Assembly (NCBI RefSeq): GCF_017877135.1
Contig: NZ_JAGIPH010000003.1
Span: forward strand, 124,001 to 188,000
Direction of reading: 5' to 3'
DNA length: 64,000 nt
Source: Neorhizobium galegae
GTDB taxonomy: Bacteria > Pseudomonadota > Alphaproteobacteria > Rhizobiales > Rhizobiaceae
This document shows, one piece after another, positions 45,528-54,870 of the stretch (the stretch's first letter is position 1; every line of letters starts with the position of its first letter). The notes beneath the pieces are model-generated. The model was not told where the DNA came from. It worked only from the letters and a program-made list of their open reading frames with translations, and made no database searches. Both the position numbers and the translations under genes were made by a program.

Positions 45528-48500
45528 TCAGAACTTGACCTTCAGGCCGGCATTCACGCCATGCGTGCCACCTTCGGAGGAGAAACCTCCGACATAATCG
45601 AGCGACAGCGAGGTGTTGTCCTGAAGGCTGACATCGATACCCGCCTTGACGAGGGCCCGGTCGCGATTGACGCCGGCGCCTTCGACGGAGAAGGCCGCGC
45701 CGCGGTTGAAGGCGAGCGTGGCATCCGGTGTATCGCCGAAGGCATGGCGCCAGCCGGCTTCCCCAGAGAGGCGGGCAGATTTCTCGCCGAGCTGGATCTC
45801 GGTGGAGGCGCGAAGGCCGAGGCTGACGAAGGTCGCATCATAATCCGATGCGCCGCCGGACACAGCTGCCGCGCCGCCGCTTTCGCTGAAGGAGCCGGTG
45901 CGGACACGCACATGGGCAAGGCCCGCAAAGGGCTCGATGGTGGCCTGCTCCAGCTTCATCGCATAGGCCGCTTCACCGAAGACCTGTGCCGTCGTCAGAT
46001 CGACGGAGGACCGCAGCGCGTTGGAGAAGCTGCCAAAGGCGACCGTGCGATCGACATCCGCCTGGCCGAAGGCGACCGACGAGCCGTAGGTGAGGCGCAG
46101 GCCCTGCAGCACGGTCGTGCCGTAGAGGCCGATGAGACCGCTGTCGGCGTCGGCGGTTGCGCTATAGCCCTTGCTCGACAGGTGCGAGTAACCGTAGCCG
46201 CCCATCACGCCGAGCCGGGTCGTCTCGTCCACGCCGGTATCGCTGCCGAAGAAGACGCCGCCGCTGTTGCGATTGAGGGCTGCGATGCCATCGCCATCGG
46301 TGCGGCCATGCGCACCATAGGCCTGCATCCAGGGTTGCCAGACGCCATCGGTAAAGCCCGGAGCGGTGGCGCGAAGGCGGGTCGATACCGCATCACGCCC
46401 GAACTGGCTTTCCTCGGCAAAGGCGCCGGCCATCGAGGCGTAGAATTCGCCCGAAAGCTGACGGAAGGCCTGATCCGCGGAAGAGGCTTGCAGCGGCAGG
46501 ATGGCATCGAACACCGGATCCGCCGAGCCGAGCGCATCGATGACGGCGGCGACGGCGCGACCATTGGCACTGGTGGCGACATCGGCGAAGTCCACGTCGT
46601 TGCGCACCAGCTTCATGCTGATGCTGCTCGCCGAATAGGTGAGATAGGGGTTGAGGAAGGCCGCACTGGAGCCAACGGAACCGAAGGTGCCGGTGATGCC
46701 GCCGGCCGCCGAGAAGATGGTGTAATCGGTCTGCGGCAGGTAGTTGGTATTGGTCGGGACGAAGAACAGCGCGCTGTTGTTCAGCGTGATCGCGCCGGTG
46801 GCGACCAGACGGTCGGTATTGCCGGCCTGATCCACTTCAACACGGTAGGTCGAGCCCTGGTCGAAGGTGACATTGCCGTTGACGGTCAGCGTGCCGATGG
46901 AATTGCCGGGCGCCAGCGTGCCTCCGCTGGCGATGCGCAGATTGCCGACCGTGCCGGTGCCGCCGAGCGTGCCGCCATCGAGAACCGTGGTGAGCGACGA
47001 GCTGGCAATCGAACCGTTGACCGACAGCGTGCCGCCGGCCACCCGCGTTTCGCCGGTATAGGTGTTGGTGCCCGTGAGGTTGAGGCGGCCGAGGCCTTCC
47101 TTGGTGAGTGCGCCGGTGCCGGAAATGGTGCGGGCCATGGTGACGGAATTGCCGGCGGACTGAATGTCGAGCGCGCCACCCGTGCCTTCCAGCACCACAT
47201 CGCGGTCAAGCGACGTCATGCCGGTGCCAGCGATGCGCAGGCGGCCATCGGCAAGGCGAACCTTCGCCTGGGACCCGCCAAGGGCTGCATCCTCATCGAC
47301 AATCACCGTGCCGCCATCCTTGATCAGCGTCTCGTCGATGAAGCTGTGATCGTCGATGCAGTATTCGGCAATCGCCTGCTGGAAGCGCGGATCCTTGCTG
47401 GCGCAGTCGAGCAGCGTCTTCTTTTCGTCGAGCGTTAGGTTGGTCAGGATCGGCATGCCGTTGTCATCGGCGATCTGGCCGAGATAGACATCGGTGCGCA
47501 TGTTGTTGCGCGTGAGATAGAAGACCTTGTCCTTCTCGTTGAAGACGGCGGCTTCCGAACCCCAGACGAGGCGGCTCTGATCGGCAGCGCCCTGGCCCAC
47601 TGCATATTTCTGGATGGCCGGGCCGACCCACTTGATGTCATGGGCGGACACCTCGTGGTCGGTAAGCGGCGTCGTGCCGTTATTGGCATAGCCGACCTGG
47701 TCGATCACGCCGAGATAGGGATTGTTCGGATCGTCGGCCAGCTGCCACCACTTGCCGAAGGGGCGCGAGACGAGGAAATGGTCGATCTTGCCGCGGTCCC
47801 AGCTGGCCCAGGTATTGGTCGCGTCCTCGCCGGCGCTCGGCCAGGTGGTGCTGCCGTCGAGCAGGTCGTGCGGGGCAAACTGCTCACGCTCGTCGGGATT
47901 CTGCAGCAGCATGAACTGCTTCTTCAGGATGTTCATCGTCTGCGGCGTGTTGCCGGCCACCGCATAGGTTTCCGGAACGAACATCGTATCCGGGATATCC
48001 GTATTGGACAGGTTCTTGCCGCTGTTGGCCGTGATGAAGGCATCGAGTTGCGTGCGGTCGACGGCATACTGCGTGAGAAGCTGATAGTAGAAGCTGTTTC
48101 CGGACTGCAGGTAATTGCGCAGCAGCAGCTTCTGCTGATCGACGTGGTTGAGGCCGCGTTCAGAGACGTCCGCCGCATTGAAATCGCCGGTGACGACCAG
48201 CGGGCCATCCACGGTCTTTGCCCAGTCGACGATCTTCTTGGCTTCCTGGATGCGGTTGGTCGCTTCGTCGGAATAATCGAGGTGGACGGAGGCGACCGTC
48301 GTCTGTGGCAGCATGTTCTGGGCATCGAGCGTGATGTAGCTGAAGCGGTTGCCCTGGCTGCCGCTGCCGTTGACGCCGCCGGCCGTGCCGGTGAGACGCG
48401 AGGTGAGGCCGGTATCGCCGGTCTGCGTGCTCGTATAGGTGCCGAGACCGGCATTCTGCAGCACCTGCGGTGCCTGCGCCGCATAGGGGCTGTTGGAGCG

Positions 48501-48731
48501 AAGTTCCTGCCAGGCGATGATGTCGTAGTTGCCGTTGGCGAGGAAGTTGGAGATCTGCGACAGATCGCTGCGAAACCGCTCGTTCCAGGTGTTGAAGGTC
48601 AGCAGGCGAAACGTGCCGTCCTCGGCCAGCGCCGGGCCGGCAAGACCGCAAACACTGGCGCAGCAGAGCGCAATGGCGAGACGCGAAACGCCGGCCCGCT
48701 GGTGTGAATTTAAATGTAATTTTTGTGACAC
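45528..48731 (-). CDS. Autotransporter with an endonuclease/exonuclease/phosphatase (EEP) passenger
   Basis: A 1067-residue secreted protein. The signal peptide (residues 1-36, ending GPALAED) is followed by an EEP domain (about 40-370) with FRLLTFNTWNE, IIAWQELRSN, VVTGDFNAAD and LTDHEVSAHDI, which supply the metal-binding Asn/Glu/Asp/His set. A beta-helical segment with one PATR repeat (LTGTNTYTGETRVAGGTLSV) and LAPGNSIGTLTVNGN leads to a barrel of about 280 residues ending in VKF. It should display a nuclease, sphingomyelinase-like or phosphodiesterase activity on the surface. The start is GTG 48731 with GGGGA upstream. A Pho-box-like promoter suggests induction by phosphate limitation. 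Confidence 0.92.
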   Translation of the reverse strand: MSQKLHLNSHQRAGVSRLAIALCCASVCGLAGPALAEDGTFRLLTFNTWNERFRSDLSQISNFLANGNYDIIAWQELRSNSPYAAQAPQVLQNAGLGTYTSTQTGDTGLTSRLTGTAGGVNGSGSQGNRFSYITLDAQNMLPQTTVASVHLDYSDEATNRIQEAKKIVDWAKTVDGPLVVTGDFNAADVSERGLNHVDQQKLLLRNYLQSGNSFYYQLLTQYAVDRTQLDAFITANSGKNLSNTDIPDTMFVPETYAVAGNTPQTMNILKKQFMLLQNPDEREQFAPHDLLDGSTTWPSAGEDATNTWASWDRGKIDHFLVSRPFGKWWQLADDPNNPYLGVIDQVGYANNGTTPLTDHEVSAHDIKWVGPAIQKYAVGQGAADQSRLVWGSEAAVFNEKDKVFYLTRNNMRTDVYLGQIADDNGMPILTNLTLDEKKTLLDCASKDPRFQQAIAEYCIDDHSFIDETLIKDGGTVIVDEDAALGGSQAKVRLADGRLRIAGTGMTSLDRDVVLEGTGGALDIQSAGNSVTMARTISGTGALTKEGLGRLNLTGTNTYTGETRVAGGTLSVNGSIASSSLTTVLDGGTLGGTGTVGNLRIASGGTLAPGNSIGTLTVNGNVTFDQGSTYRVEVDQAGNTDRLVATGAITLNNSALFFVPTNTNYLPQTDYTIFSAAGGITGTFGSVGSSAAFLNPYLTYSASSISMKLVRNDVDFADVATSANGRAVAAVIDALGSADPVFDAILPLQASSADQAFRQLSGEFYASMAGAFAEESQFGRDAVSTRLRATAPGFTDGVWQPWMQAYGAHGRTDGDGIAALNRNSGGVFFGSDTGVDETTRLGVMGGYGYSHLSSKGYSATADADSGLIGLYGTTVLQGLRLTYGSSVAFGQADVDRTVAFGSFSNALRSSVDLTTAQVFGEAAYAMKLEQATIEPFAGLAHVRVRTGSFSESGGAAAVSGGASDYDATFVSLGLRASTEIQLGEKSARLSGEAGWRHAFGDTPDATLAFNRGAAFSVEGAGVNRDRALVKAGIDVSLQDNTSLSLDYVGGFSSEGGTHGVNAGLKVKF

Positions 48732-48824
48732 TTGCTAGTCCCCAAACCGGCTATATCCAAATGAAATGAAAGACTTTTCGCTTTCCGAGAGGTTATTACA
48801 AAGTTAAATGTAACTTTGATGACA
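48710..48824. repeat. 21-bp direct repeat at the start codon and upstream of the EEP autotransporter
   Basis: TTAAATGTAATTTTTGTGACA (48710-48730) and the copy at 48804-48824 agree in 18 of 21 positions, 94 bases apart. The first covers the start codon, the second the Pho-box-like site. On the minus strand the upstream copy reads as an abortive start MSSKLHLTL followed by two stops, mirroring the real N-terminus MSQKLHL. Confidence 0.6.
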
Positions 48825-48825
48825 T
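48793..48825 (-). promoter_or_regulatory. Pho-box-like promoter of the EEP autotransporter
   Basis: On the minus strand ATGTCAT-CAAA-GTTACAT (48825-48808) has the 7-4-7 layout of a PhoB box (CTGTCAT units). A -10-like TAATAA (48798-48793) follows after 9 bases, the usual distance in PhoB promoters. The second unit matches the consensus weakly. Confidence 0.5.
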
Positions 48826-49156
48826 TTTGCGGCGGGCAAGTCGTGTTTCGGTCACTGCAGGCGCGCTGTCGTTGAGCCCGTACACATCTGTGTTAGCGCC
48901 GCGAAAACCACCCGGCGAGGGTTGAGCCGGATGGCGGTTTCCCTTATCCCTGATGCCGGCTGTGGGGAGGATGCGGTCCATGCCTCCGGTTGCGTTGCCC
49001 TTTTCGGCGGTATGGTTGCTTTCGGACGGCGGACGAAAGGACGGATCGGGAACCGGGTTGCGGCTATTGCGTTTCCCGTCCCGAAAAAGACCGCAATCTC
49101 AGACCGCTTCCGTCACATTCACGCGTCATGTTCCGTGGGTTACAGAGGATGATCGC
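48826..49156. other. Noncoding interval upstream of the DUF1800 gene
   Basis: The upstream regions of the EEP autotransporter and the DUF1800 gene, which are divergent. The frame of the DUF1800 gene is open back to 48953, but the ribosome binding site and homology-like sequence start at 49157. No RNA or repeat seen. Confidence 0.5.
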
Positions 49157-50635
49157 ATGGCTCCTGCCCAATCCGGCCCGGATAGACCGGACCTTTCCGC
49201 CGCGACGCTTGGCGCCCGCCGCTATGGCTATGGGCTGAAGCCAGGCGAAGCGCCGGCCGCCGACGTGGACGCGTTGATGCTGCAGCTGAAGCGCGGCAGC
49301 GCCGCCAAGCCGCGTTTTCCGCGCGACGGTATCACCGGGCGGCGCGAGACGATCGGACGGCTGCTCACCGTACGCGCCGTGGAGGCCAAGGCCGCCCTTG
49401 AGGGACGGCCCAATCCGAGCCTTCGCCGCGAGACGCAGCGCGAGGCCGAACGATTTTTCATCCGCGACGTGCTGGGGCGCATCGGGCAGGCCGTTGCCTC
49501 GGAAAACGGCTTCTTCGAACGGCTGGCGAGCTTCTGGATCGACCATTTTTCCGTCAGCGCCCGCAAGGCCTATGAGATGCGCATGATCGTGCCGCTGTTC
49601 GAGGCGGAAGCGATTCGGCCGAATCTGGCCGGCTCGTTCACGGAGCTTTTGCGCGCGGCCATGCTGCATCCGGCCATGCTGACCTATCTCGATCCCGAAC
49701 AGCCGGGCGGGCCGGTGGCGACTGCCCTGTTGCGCAGCGGCAAGGGGCTGAACGAGGCGCTGGCCCGCGAGCTTCTGGAACTCCACACGCTGGGCAGCGA
49801 TTCCGGTTACACGCCCGACGACGTGCGCGGCGCCGCCCTCATTCTGGCGGGTTTGTCGCTCGACACGCGTTCGCTGCAGGTGGCCTATCAGCCGCCGCCG
49901 GCGGAGCCTGGAACGCTTGCCCTTCTCGGCAAGACCTATGGCGCGGACGGGCGCAGCGGCAGCGATCATCTGGCCATGCTGGAGGATCTGGCAACCCGGC
50001 CGGAAACCGCGCGCAACATTTCCACGAAGCTGGTGCGCCATTTCATCGCCGACCAGCCGCCGCCGGAAATCGTCGACCAGATGGTGGCGGCCTGGGCGGA
50101 GAGCGGCGGCAATCTCTCCGCCGTCTATCGCGCCATGCTGGAGCATCCGCGCGCCTGGTCGGGCGAAACGGGCAAGGTCATTCCGCCCTTCGATTTCGTC
50201 GTATCGGGCCTGCGCGCCTTCGAGCAGAAAGGCGGCGAATTTTCAGCGCTTGCCAAGGCTGCCGAACTGGAGGCGGCAGAGGAAGCGCCGGTGGCACCCG
50301 CCAAGGGACCGGCCCTGCAGCAGCCGGCGGTGGCGCGCGCCCTGACGTTTCGTGCGCTAGCCCGGCTCGGACAGCCGGTGTGGCAGCCACCAAGCCCGGC
50401 GGGCTTTCCCGACGATGTCGAAGCCTGGCTATCGCCCCGCCAGCTCTCCGAGCGGCTGGCCTGGGCGCGGCTTGCCGCGCGCACGCTCGGCCGCGATCTC
50501 GACCCGTCCGCCTTCCTCTCGGCGACCCTTGCCGACGCCGCCCGCGCCGAAACGCGCGAGGTGGTGGCCGAGGCGCCGACCAAGGTGCATGGCGTGACGA
50601 TGGTGCTTGCCTCGCCCGAATTCAACAGGAGATGA
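49157..50635 (+). CDS. DUF1800 domain-containing protein
   Basis: A 492-residue protein of the DUF1800 family: RRYGYGLKPGEAP near the N-terminus, then RLASFWIDHFSVSARK, FTELLRAAMLHPAMLTYLD, LARELLELHTLGSDSGYTPDDV, ISTKLVRHFIADQPP and MVLASPEFNRR at the end. Function unknown. The family nearly always pairs with DUF1501, as here, where the next start lies inside the stop region. ATG 49157 has GAGGA upstream. No clear signal peptide. Confidence 0.9.
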   Translation: MAPAQSGPDRPDLSAATLGARRYGYGLKPGEAPAADVDALMLQLKRGSAAKPRFPRDGITGRRETIGRLLTVRAVEAKAALEGRPNPSLRRETQREAERFFIRDVLGRIGQAVASENGFFERLASFWIDHFSVSARKAYEMRMIVPLFEAEAIRPNLAGSFTELLRAAMLHPAMLTYLDPEQPGGPVATALLRSGKGLNEALARELLELHTLGSDSGYTPDDVRGAALILAGLSLDTRSLQVAYQPPPAEPGTLALLGKTYGADGRSGSDHLAMLEDLATRPETARNISTKLVRHFIADQPPPEIVDQMVAAWAESGGNLSAVYRAMLEHPRAWSGETGKVIPPFDFVVSGLRAFEQKGGEFSALAKAAELEAAEEAPVAPAKGPALQQPAVARALTFRALARLGQPVWQPPSPAGFPDDVEAWLSPRQLSERLAWARLAARTLGRDLDPSAFLSATLADAARAETREVVAEAPTKVHGVTMVLASPEFNRR

Positions 50636-50637
50636 GC

Positions 50638-51864
50638 ATGGCCGACACCGCATTTTCCAAGCTATCGCGCCGCGGCTTTCTTCTGTCGGCCGCAGGTGCC
50701 GCGACCCTGCCGCTGATGCCGCAGCTGTCGCTGGCGGCGACGGCCGGCGACAACCGGTTCGTGACCATCATCCTGCGCGGCGCCATGGATGGACTGGCGC
50801 TCGTGCAGCCGCAGAACGATCCGGCACTGAAATGCCTGAGGCCGGATCTCTGGCTTTCGGCCGAAGATGGCCTGCTTGATCTCGACGCGTCTTTCGGTCT
50901 GCATCCGGGAGCGGCCGAACTGATGCCGCTGTGGCAGGCGCGGGAGCTGTGCTTCGTGCATGCGGTGGCGACGCCCTATCGTGGCGGACGCAACCATTTC
51001 GAAGGCCAGGACGTGCTGGAGACCGGCAGCATCGAGGGCAGGGCGCTGCGCACCGGCTGGCTGAACCGGGCGCTGTCGCTGGTGCCGCGCTCGTCCTCGC
51101 GCAAGGCGCTCGATATCACCGCTGCTATGGAACTGGTGCTCACGGGGCCGAGTGATGCGGATGTCTTTGCCCCATCGTCGGATTTTGCCATGGCGCCGGA
51201 CGAGCTGCAGTTCCTGCAACGGCTCTATGGCGAGGATGCAGGCTTCGAGACGGCGCTTGCCGGTGCGGTAACGGATGGGGCCGCATCCGGCAGTCTTTAT
51301 GACGACGCCCAGCGCCGCAGCGGCATCGTGGAGACCGCGCGCCTTGCCGGCAGCATGCTGAAGGCCGACTACCGTGTTGCCAGTTTCTCGATCAACGGCT
51401 GGGATACCCATGCCGACCAGAAGACGCAGTTTCCGAAGGTCGCCGGGGATCTTGCCGCAGCACTGTCCTCTCTGAAGGAAAGCATGGGGGAAGCCTGGGC
51501 CAATACTGTGGTCCTGGCCGCCACCGAATTCGGCCGCAGCGTGCGCCAGAACGAGCAGGGCGGCACCGAACACGGCACGGCAAGCGTGGCTGTTCTTGCG
51601 GGCGGCGCCCTGTCGCGTCCGGCTGGCCCCGGCACGGGAACGGCGGCGGACGAGGACGCCGGCGGTCTCGGCGGGCGCGTGCTCGGCCGCTGGCCCGGCC
51701 TTGCCGATGCGGCGCTGGCGGATGGGCGCGACCTTGCCGCGACCGGTGACCTGCGCGACATCGCTGCCGCCCTGCTGCATCGGCAGTTCGACATCACGCC
51801 GGCAAACCTGACGACGAAGGTGTTTCCCGGCCTGTCGTTCGAGGGGGCCGCCGCCTATCTGTGA
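50638..51864 (+). CDS. DUF1501 domain-containing protein (Tat-exported, sulfatase/phosphatase-fold relative)
   Basis: A 408-residue protein. The N-terminus LSRRGFLLSAAGAATLPLMPQLSLAA is a twin-arginine signal. The mature part is DUF1501: FVTIILRGAMDGLALVQP, FLHAVATPYRGGRNHFEGQD-like, INGWDTHADQK, VVLAATEFGRSVRQNEQGGTEHG. The family resembles alkaline-phosphatase-superfamily enzymes and is presumably periplasmic. ATG 50638 is chosen because GGAG is 6 bases upstream; ATG 50632 overlaps the DUF1800 stop (ATGA) but sits too close to that site. It forms a two-gene operon with DUF1800. Confidence 0.9.
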   Translation: MADTAFSKLSRRGFLLSAAGAATLPLMPQLSLAATAGDNRFVTIILRGAMDGLALVQPQNDPALKCLRPDLWLSAEDGLLDLDASFGLHPGAAELMPLWQARELCFVHAVATPYRGGRNHFEGQDVLETGSIEGRALRTGWLNRALSLVPRSSSRKALDITAAMELVLTGPSDADVFAPSSDFAMAPDELQFLQRLYGEDAGFETALAGAVTDGAASGSLYDDAQRRSGIVETARLAGSMLKADYRVASFSINGWDTHADQKTQFPKVAGDLAAALSSLKESMGEAWANTVVLAATEFGRSVRQNEQGGTEHGTASVAVLAGGALSRPAGPGTGTAADEDAGGLGGRVLGRWPGLADAALADGRDLAATGDLRDIAAALLHRQFDITPANLTTKVFPGLSFEGAAAYL

Positions 51865-51937
51865 GGGATGGGGCGGCGTCACTCAGGCGGCAGACGACAG
51901 GCAGGTTCGTGCGCTAATGCTTCCGCACTGACCGCGA

Positions 51938-52324
51938 TCACGCCTGCGGTATAACGGTCGGCTGTCCGGCCGGATCAAGCGCCACCATGATGAACGTGCC
52001 TTCGGTCACCTTCTCCAGCCTGCCGATGCGCGCACGGTTGACCCAGGCTTCCACCTGCAGCGTGATCGAGGTGCGGCCGATGCGGGCGATATCGGTGTAG
52101 ATGGAGAGCGTGTCGCCGATCTTCACCGGCCGCTGAAACGCCATCTCCTTCACGGCAGCCGTGACCACGCGACAGCGCGAGCGTTCGGCGGCGCGGATGC
52201 CGGCCGCCAAGTCCATCTGGGCCATGACCCAGCCCCCGAAAATGTCGCCGGCCGGGTTGGCGTCTCCGGGCATAGCAAGCGTCCGAAGCGTCAGTTCTCC
52301 TTCGGGGGCGGCGTGGTCTGTCAT
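51938..52324 (-). CDS. Acyl-CoA thioesterase, YciA/ACOT hotdog family
   Basis: A 128-residue hotdog-fold protein. NPAGDIFGGWVMAQMDLAAGI carries the conserved catalytic Asp of the YciA/BFIT group; VTAAVKEMAFQRPVKIGDTLSIYTDIARIGRTS follows. It hydrolyses acyl-CoA thioesters in the cytoplasm. Single gene, convergent with the DUF1501 gene and divergent from the HAD gene. Confidence 0.92.
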   Translation of the reverse strand: MTDHAAPEGELTLRTLAMPGDANPAGDIFGGWVMAQMDLAAGIRAAERSRCRVVTAAVKEMAFQRPVKIGDTLSIYTDIARIGRTSITLQVEAWVNRARIGRLEKVTEGTFIMVALDPAGQPTVIPQA

Positions 52325-52586
52325 GCGGGCTCCTTGTCAATTGGGCTGGGTCAAACGGGCGAGATCAATCCGGCGAGCGGATATGCTGCGCTGCGAAATG
52401 CTGTAACTTTAGGGGCGGCCCGAACGGCTGGCAATGGGCTTTCGCCGGCTGTTCAAGCCGCGGCTTGATGCCTGCTGTGCGAGGGACAAGTCGTTCACGA
52501 AGGAGCCGCCCCCGGTCGATTTGCCCTTGTCGGGCCTTTGCGAAACGTCGATGAAGGACAACGATGATTTGACCCGGGATTTGCTG

Positions 52587-53267
52587 ATGACTGATCTGAC
52601 GACCGATGCCCATCACCTGCTCGCCCGCTCCCATGATGCCTTCCTGTTCGACATGGACGGAACGCTGATCAATTCGATTGCGGTGGTCGAGCGGGTCTGG
52701 CGCGAATGGGCCGTGGCCCATGGGCTGGATGTGGAGGAATTCATGCGCCGGCTGCATGGCGTGCGCGCCATCGACGTCATCCGCCGCGAGGAGATTGCCG
52801 GCATGGATGTGGAGGAAGAGGCGCAGATCATCCTCGACAAGGAACTGGACGATACGGACGGGATCGTTGAAATTGCCGGAGCCGTCGACTTCGTGAATGC
52901 CCTGCCGGCCGATCGCTGGGCGATCGTTACATCGGCGCCGCGGGAACTTGCGGTGAAGCGCATGGCTGCCGCCGGCATTCCGACGCCGGGCGTGATGATC
53001 TGCGGCGAGGACGTCGCAAACGGCAAGCCGGATCCGGAAGGCTACCGGGCGGCGGCCGAGCGCCTAGGCTTTGCGCCGGAACGATGCGTGGTGTTCGAGG
53101 ACGCGCCAGCCGGCATTCAGGCCGCCCAGACGCTTGGGGCAGGCGTCGTGGTGATCACCGCCACGCACGACATGCCGGTCGAGGGGAACGAGTTCGACAC
53201 GGTGGACTATCTGGGGCTTTCCGCTTCCGTCACGCCCTCCGGCGACCTTCGGCTGAACCGCCGCTGA
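52587..53267 (+). CDS. HAD-family phosphatase (phosphosugar type)
   Basis: A 226-residue HAD hydrolase with motif I FDMDGTLI (nucleophile Asp and acid/base Asp), a helical cap, motif II VTSAP, motif III Lys in GKPDPEGY and motif IV VFEDAPAGIQAA. The pattern is that of beta-phosphoglucomutase/glycerol-3-phosphatase/2-deoxyglucose-6-phosphatase relatives. ATG 52587 is chosen (GGGA upstream, coherent start TDLTTDAHHLLARS); ATG 52551 is an alternative. Confidence 0.88.
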   Translation: MTDLTTDAHHLLARSHDAFLFDMDGTLINSIAVVERVWREWAVAHGLDVEEFMRRLHGVRAIDVIRREEIAGMDVEEEAQIILDKELDDTDGIVEIAGAVDFVNALPADRWAIVTSAPRELAVKRMAAAGIPTPGVMICGEDVANGKPDPEGYRAAAERLGFAPERCVVFEDAPAGIQAAQTLGAGVVVITATHDMPVEGNEFDTVDYLGLSASVTPSGDLRLNRR

Positions 53268-53271
53268 GCCA

Positions 53272-54711
53272 TCATTCTCCAGCGGCGACCGGGGGCGTTT
53301 CGGCGACGGCCGGGCGCTTGCCGGCCCGGATGTGGCGGATCGACATGTCCGGCGCAAACGGAACGCCCGACGCACTTTTGGGCACCGCGATCCGCTGCGC
53401 CAGATAGATGCTGGAATGGCCGCTGCAGAGATAGGCGAGGAAACAGGCGATCGCGAGATAGACGGCGTGGGTGGCGCCGAACAGTTCGATGCCCATGATC
53501 AGGCAGGCGAGCGGCGTGTTGGTGGCGCCGGCAAAGACCGCGACGAAGCCGATCCCGGCAAACAGATCCACCGGCGCGCCGAAAAGCCCGGCAAGCGCGC
53601 TTCCAAGCCCGGCGCCGATGAAGAAAAGCGGCGTCACCTCGCCACCCTTGAAGCCGGAGCTCAAGGTGACGATGGTAAACAGCGCCTTCCAGGCCCAGCT
53701 GACAGAATCGATGTGATCGGGCCGGAAGAAGCCGAGGATCGTTGCGTCATCCGGATCAGGCGACCAGACGCCGAGGCCGAGATAGGCGCGGGTGCCTGCG
53801 AGATAGACAAGGCCGAGAAGGATGAGACTGGCGACCACGGGGCGCAGCGGCGGATAGGCGATCAGCGTCTTGAAGGCGCCGGACGCCCGGTGTGACAATT
53901 CGGCGAATGCATGGGCGGCAAGCCCGAAGACGACACCGGCTACGGCCACTTTCAGCATCAGCAGTGGTGCGAACGTCAAGCCCGAGGACGCATCTCCCGT
54001 CACGCCGGAAACCGCCGCAATGGCATAATGCGTATGGGTGATGCCGAGCGCCTGGCAGGTCCAGTCGGCGATAATGGCGGCGAGAAGGGCGGGCAGCAGC
54101 GCCTCGTATTGCATGCGCCCGATAGCCAGCACTTCCAGTGCAAAGACCGCACCGGCAATCGGCGTGCCGAAGACGGCGCCGAAACCGGCAGCGATCCCGG
54201 CCATCAGCAGAATGCGGATCTCCGGCGCCGACAGGCGAAACAGGCGGGCAAAGGTGCTCGCAAGACTGCCGCCGAGCTGCACCGCTGTTCCTTCGCGCCC
54301 AGCCGAGCCACCGACAAGATGCGTCAGCACGGTGGAGACGAGAATGAAGGGCGCCATGCGCAGTGGCACGCCGCCACCCGGCTGGTGGATCTCCTCGACG
54401 ATGAGATTGTTGCCTGCTTCGGCAGTGTGGCCGAAGCGCTGATAGCACCAGACCATCGCAAAACCGGCGAACGGCATGGCATAGATGAGCGAGGGATGGG
54501 CAAAGCGCAGCCGGGTTGCCGCATCAAGGCTTGTGAGAAACAGCGCGACCAGCGCCCCGACGGAGGCCGCCATCGGCACGACGATATAGACCCAGCGTCC
54601 AAGGCGGATGATCTGGCGCAGCCGAAGACCGAAAAGCTTCGGCAGGAGCGCCAGAGTGGCGCGCGGCAGGCGGGCGTTGAGATGGGCAGAGAAACGAAAA
54701 ATTCCAGACAC
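53272..54711 (-). CDS. CLC-family fluoride/proton antiporter (CLC-F / EriC-F type)
   Basis: A 479-residue membrane protein with about ten to twelve helices. The selectivity regions read [34 protein letters not shown] and [28 protein letters not shown] and GGEVTPLFF are the variants of the CLC-F (fluoride-exporting) clade, not the GSGIP/GREGP/GxFxP forms of chloride channels. It would expel F- in exchange for H+. A fluoride riboswitch sits directly upstream, which strongly supports this. The start is GTG 54711 with AGGAGTAGGA upstream. Confidence 0.9.
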   Translation of the reverse strand: MSGIFRFSAHLNARLPRATLALLPKLFGLRLRQIIRLGRWVYIVVPMAASVGALVALFLTSLDAATRLRFAHPSLIYAMPFAGFAMVWCYQRFGHTAEAGNNLIVEEIHQPGGGVPLRMAPFILVSTVLTHLVGGSAGREGTAVQLGGSLASTFARLFRLSAPEIRILLMAGIAAGFGAVFGTPIAGAVFALEVLAIGRMQYEALLPALLAAIIADWTCQALGITHTHYAIAAVSGVTGDASSGLTFAPLLMLKVAVAGVVFGLAAHAFAELSHRASGAFKTLIAYPPLRPVVASLILLGLVYLAGTRAYLGLGVWSPDPDDATILGFFRPDHIDSVSWAWKALFTIVTLSSGFKGGEVTPLFFIGAGLGSALAGLFGAPVDLFAGIGFVAVFAGATNTPLACLIMGIELFGATHAVYLAIACFLAYLCSGHSSIYLAQRIAVPKSASGVPFAPDMSIRHIRAGKRPAVAETPPVAAGE

Positions 54712-54713
54712 AA

Positions 54714-54808
54714 TCCTACTCCTTGGCGCCGAAGCGCGTGTTGAGTAGGAGTCATCAGCTTCATCGGGGAAGCGGTTCGGCGTGATGCCCGGCAGAATCC
54801 ATTACCGT
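54714..54808 (-). promoter_or_regulatory. Fluoride riboswitch (crcB motif) with ribosome-binding-site sequestering platform
   Basis: On the minus strand CGGTAATGGATTCTGCCG (from 54805) matches the 5' half of the crcB aptamer (GG-x-R-AUGG-xx-UUC-x-CC). GCTGATGACTCCTACTC matches the conserved 3' half (GCUGAUG...CCUAC). The 3' strand TCCTACTC (plus coordinates 54743-54750) is exactly complementary to GAGTAGGA (54714-54721), which holds the Shine-Dalgarno. A GCGC-UUCG-GCGC hairpin lies between. Fluoride binding should free the site and turn translation on. Confidence 0.85.
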
Positions 54809-54870
54809 TGGAATTGCCATATCCGTTCGCTGCGGCGCATGTCAATCGCTGCACTGCAGCAGAGGATGGA

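Noticed and set aside
45561-47438. 625-codon plus-strand open frame opposite the EEP autotransporter
   Set aside because: Antisense shadow: Gly/Ala/Arg-rich with no domain, while the other strand encodes a clear signal peptide, EEP motifs and barrel.
53272-54711. Annotation as a chloride channel
   Set aside because: The selectivity motifs are of the CLC-F type and a fluoride riboswitch precedes the gene.
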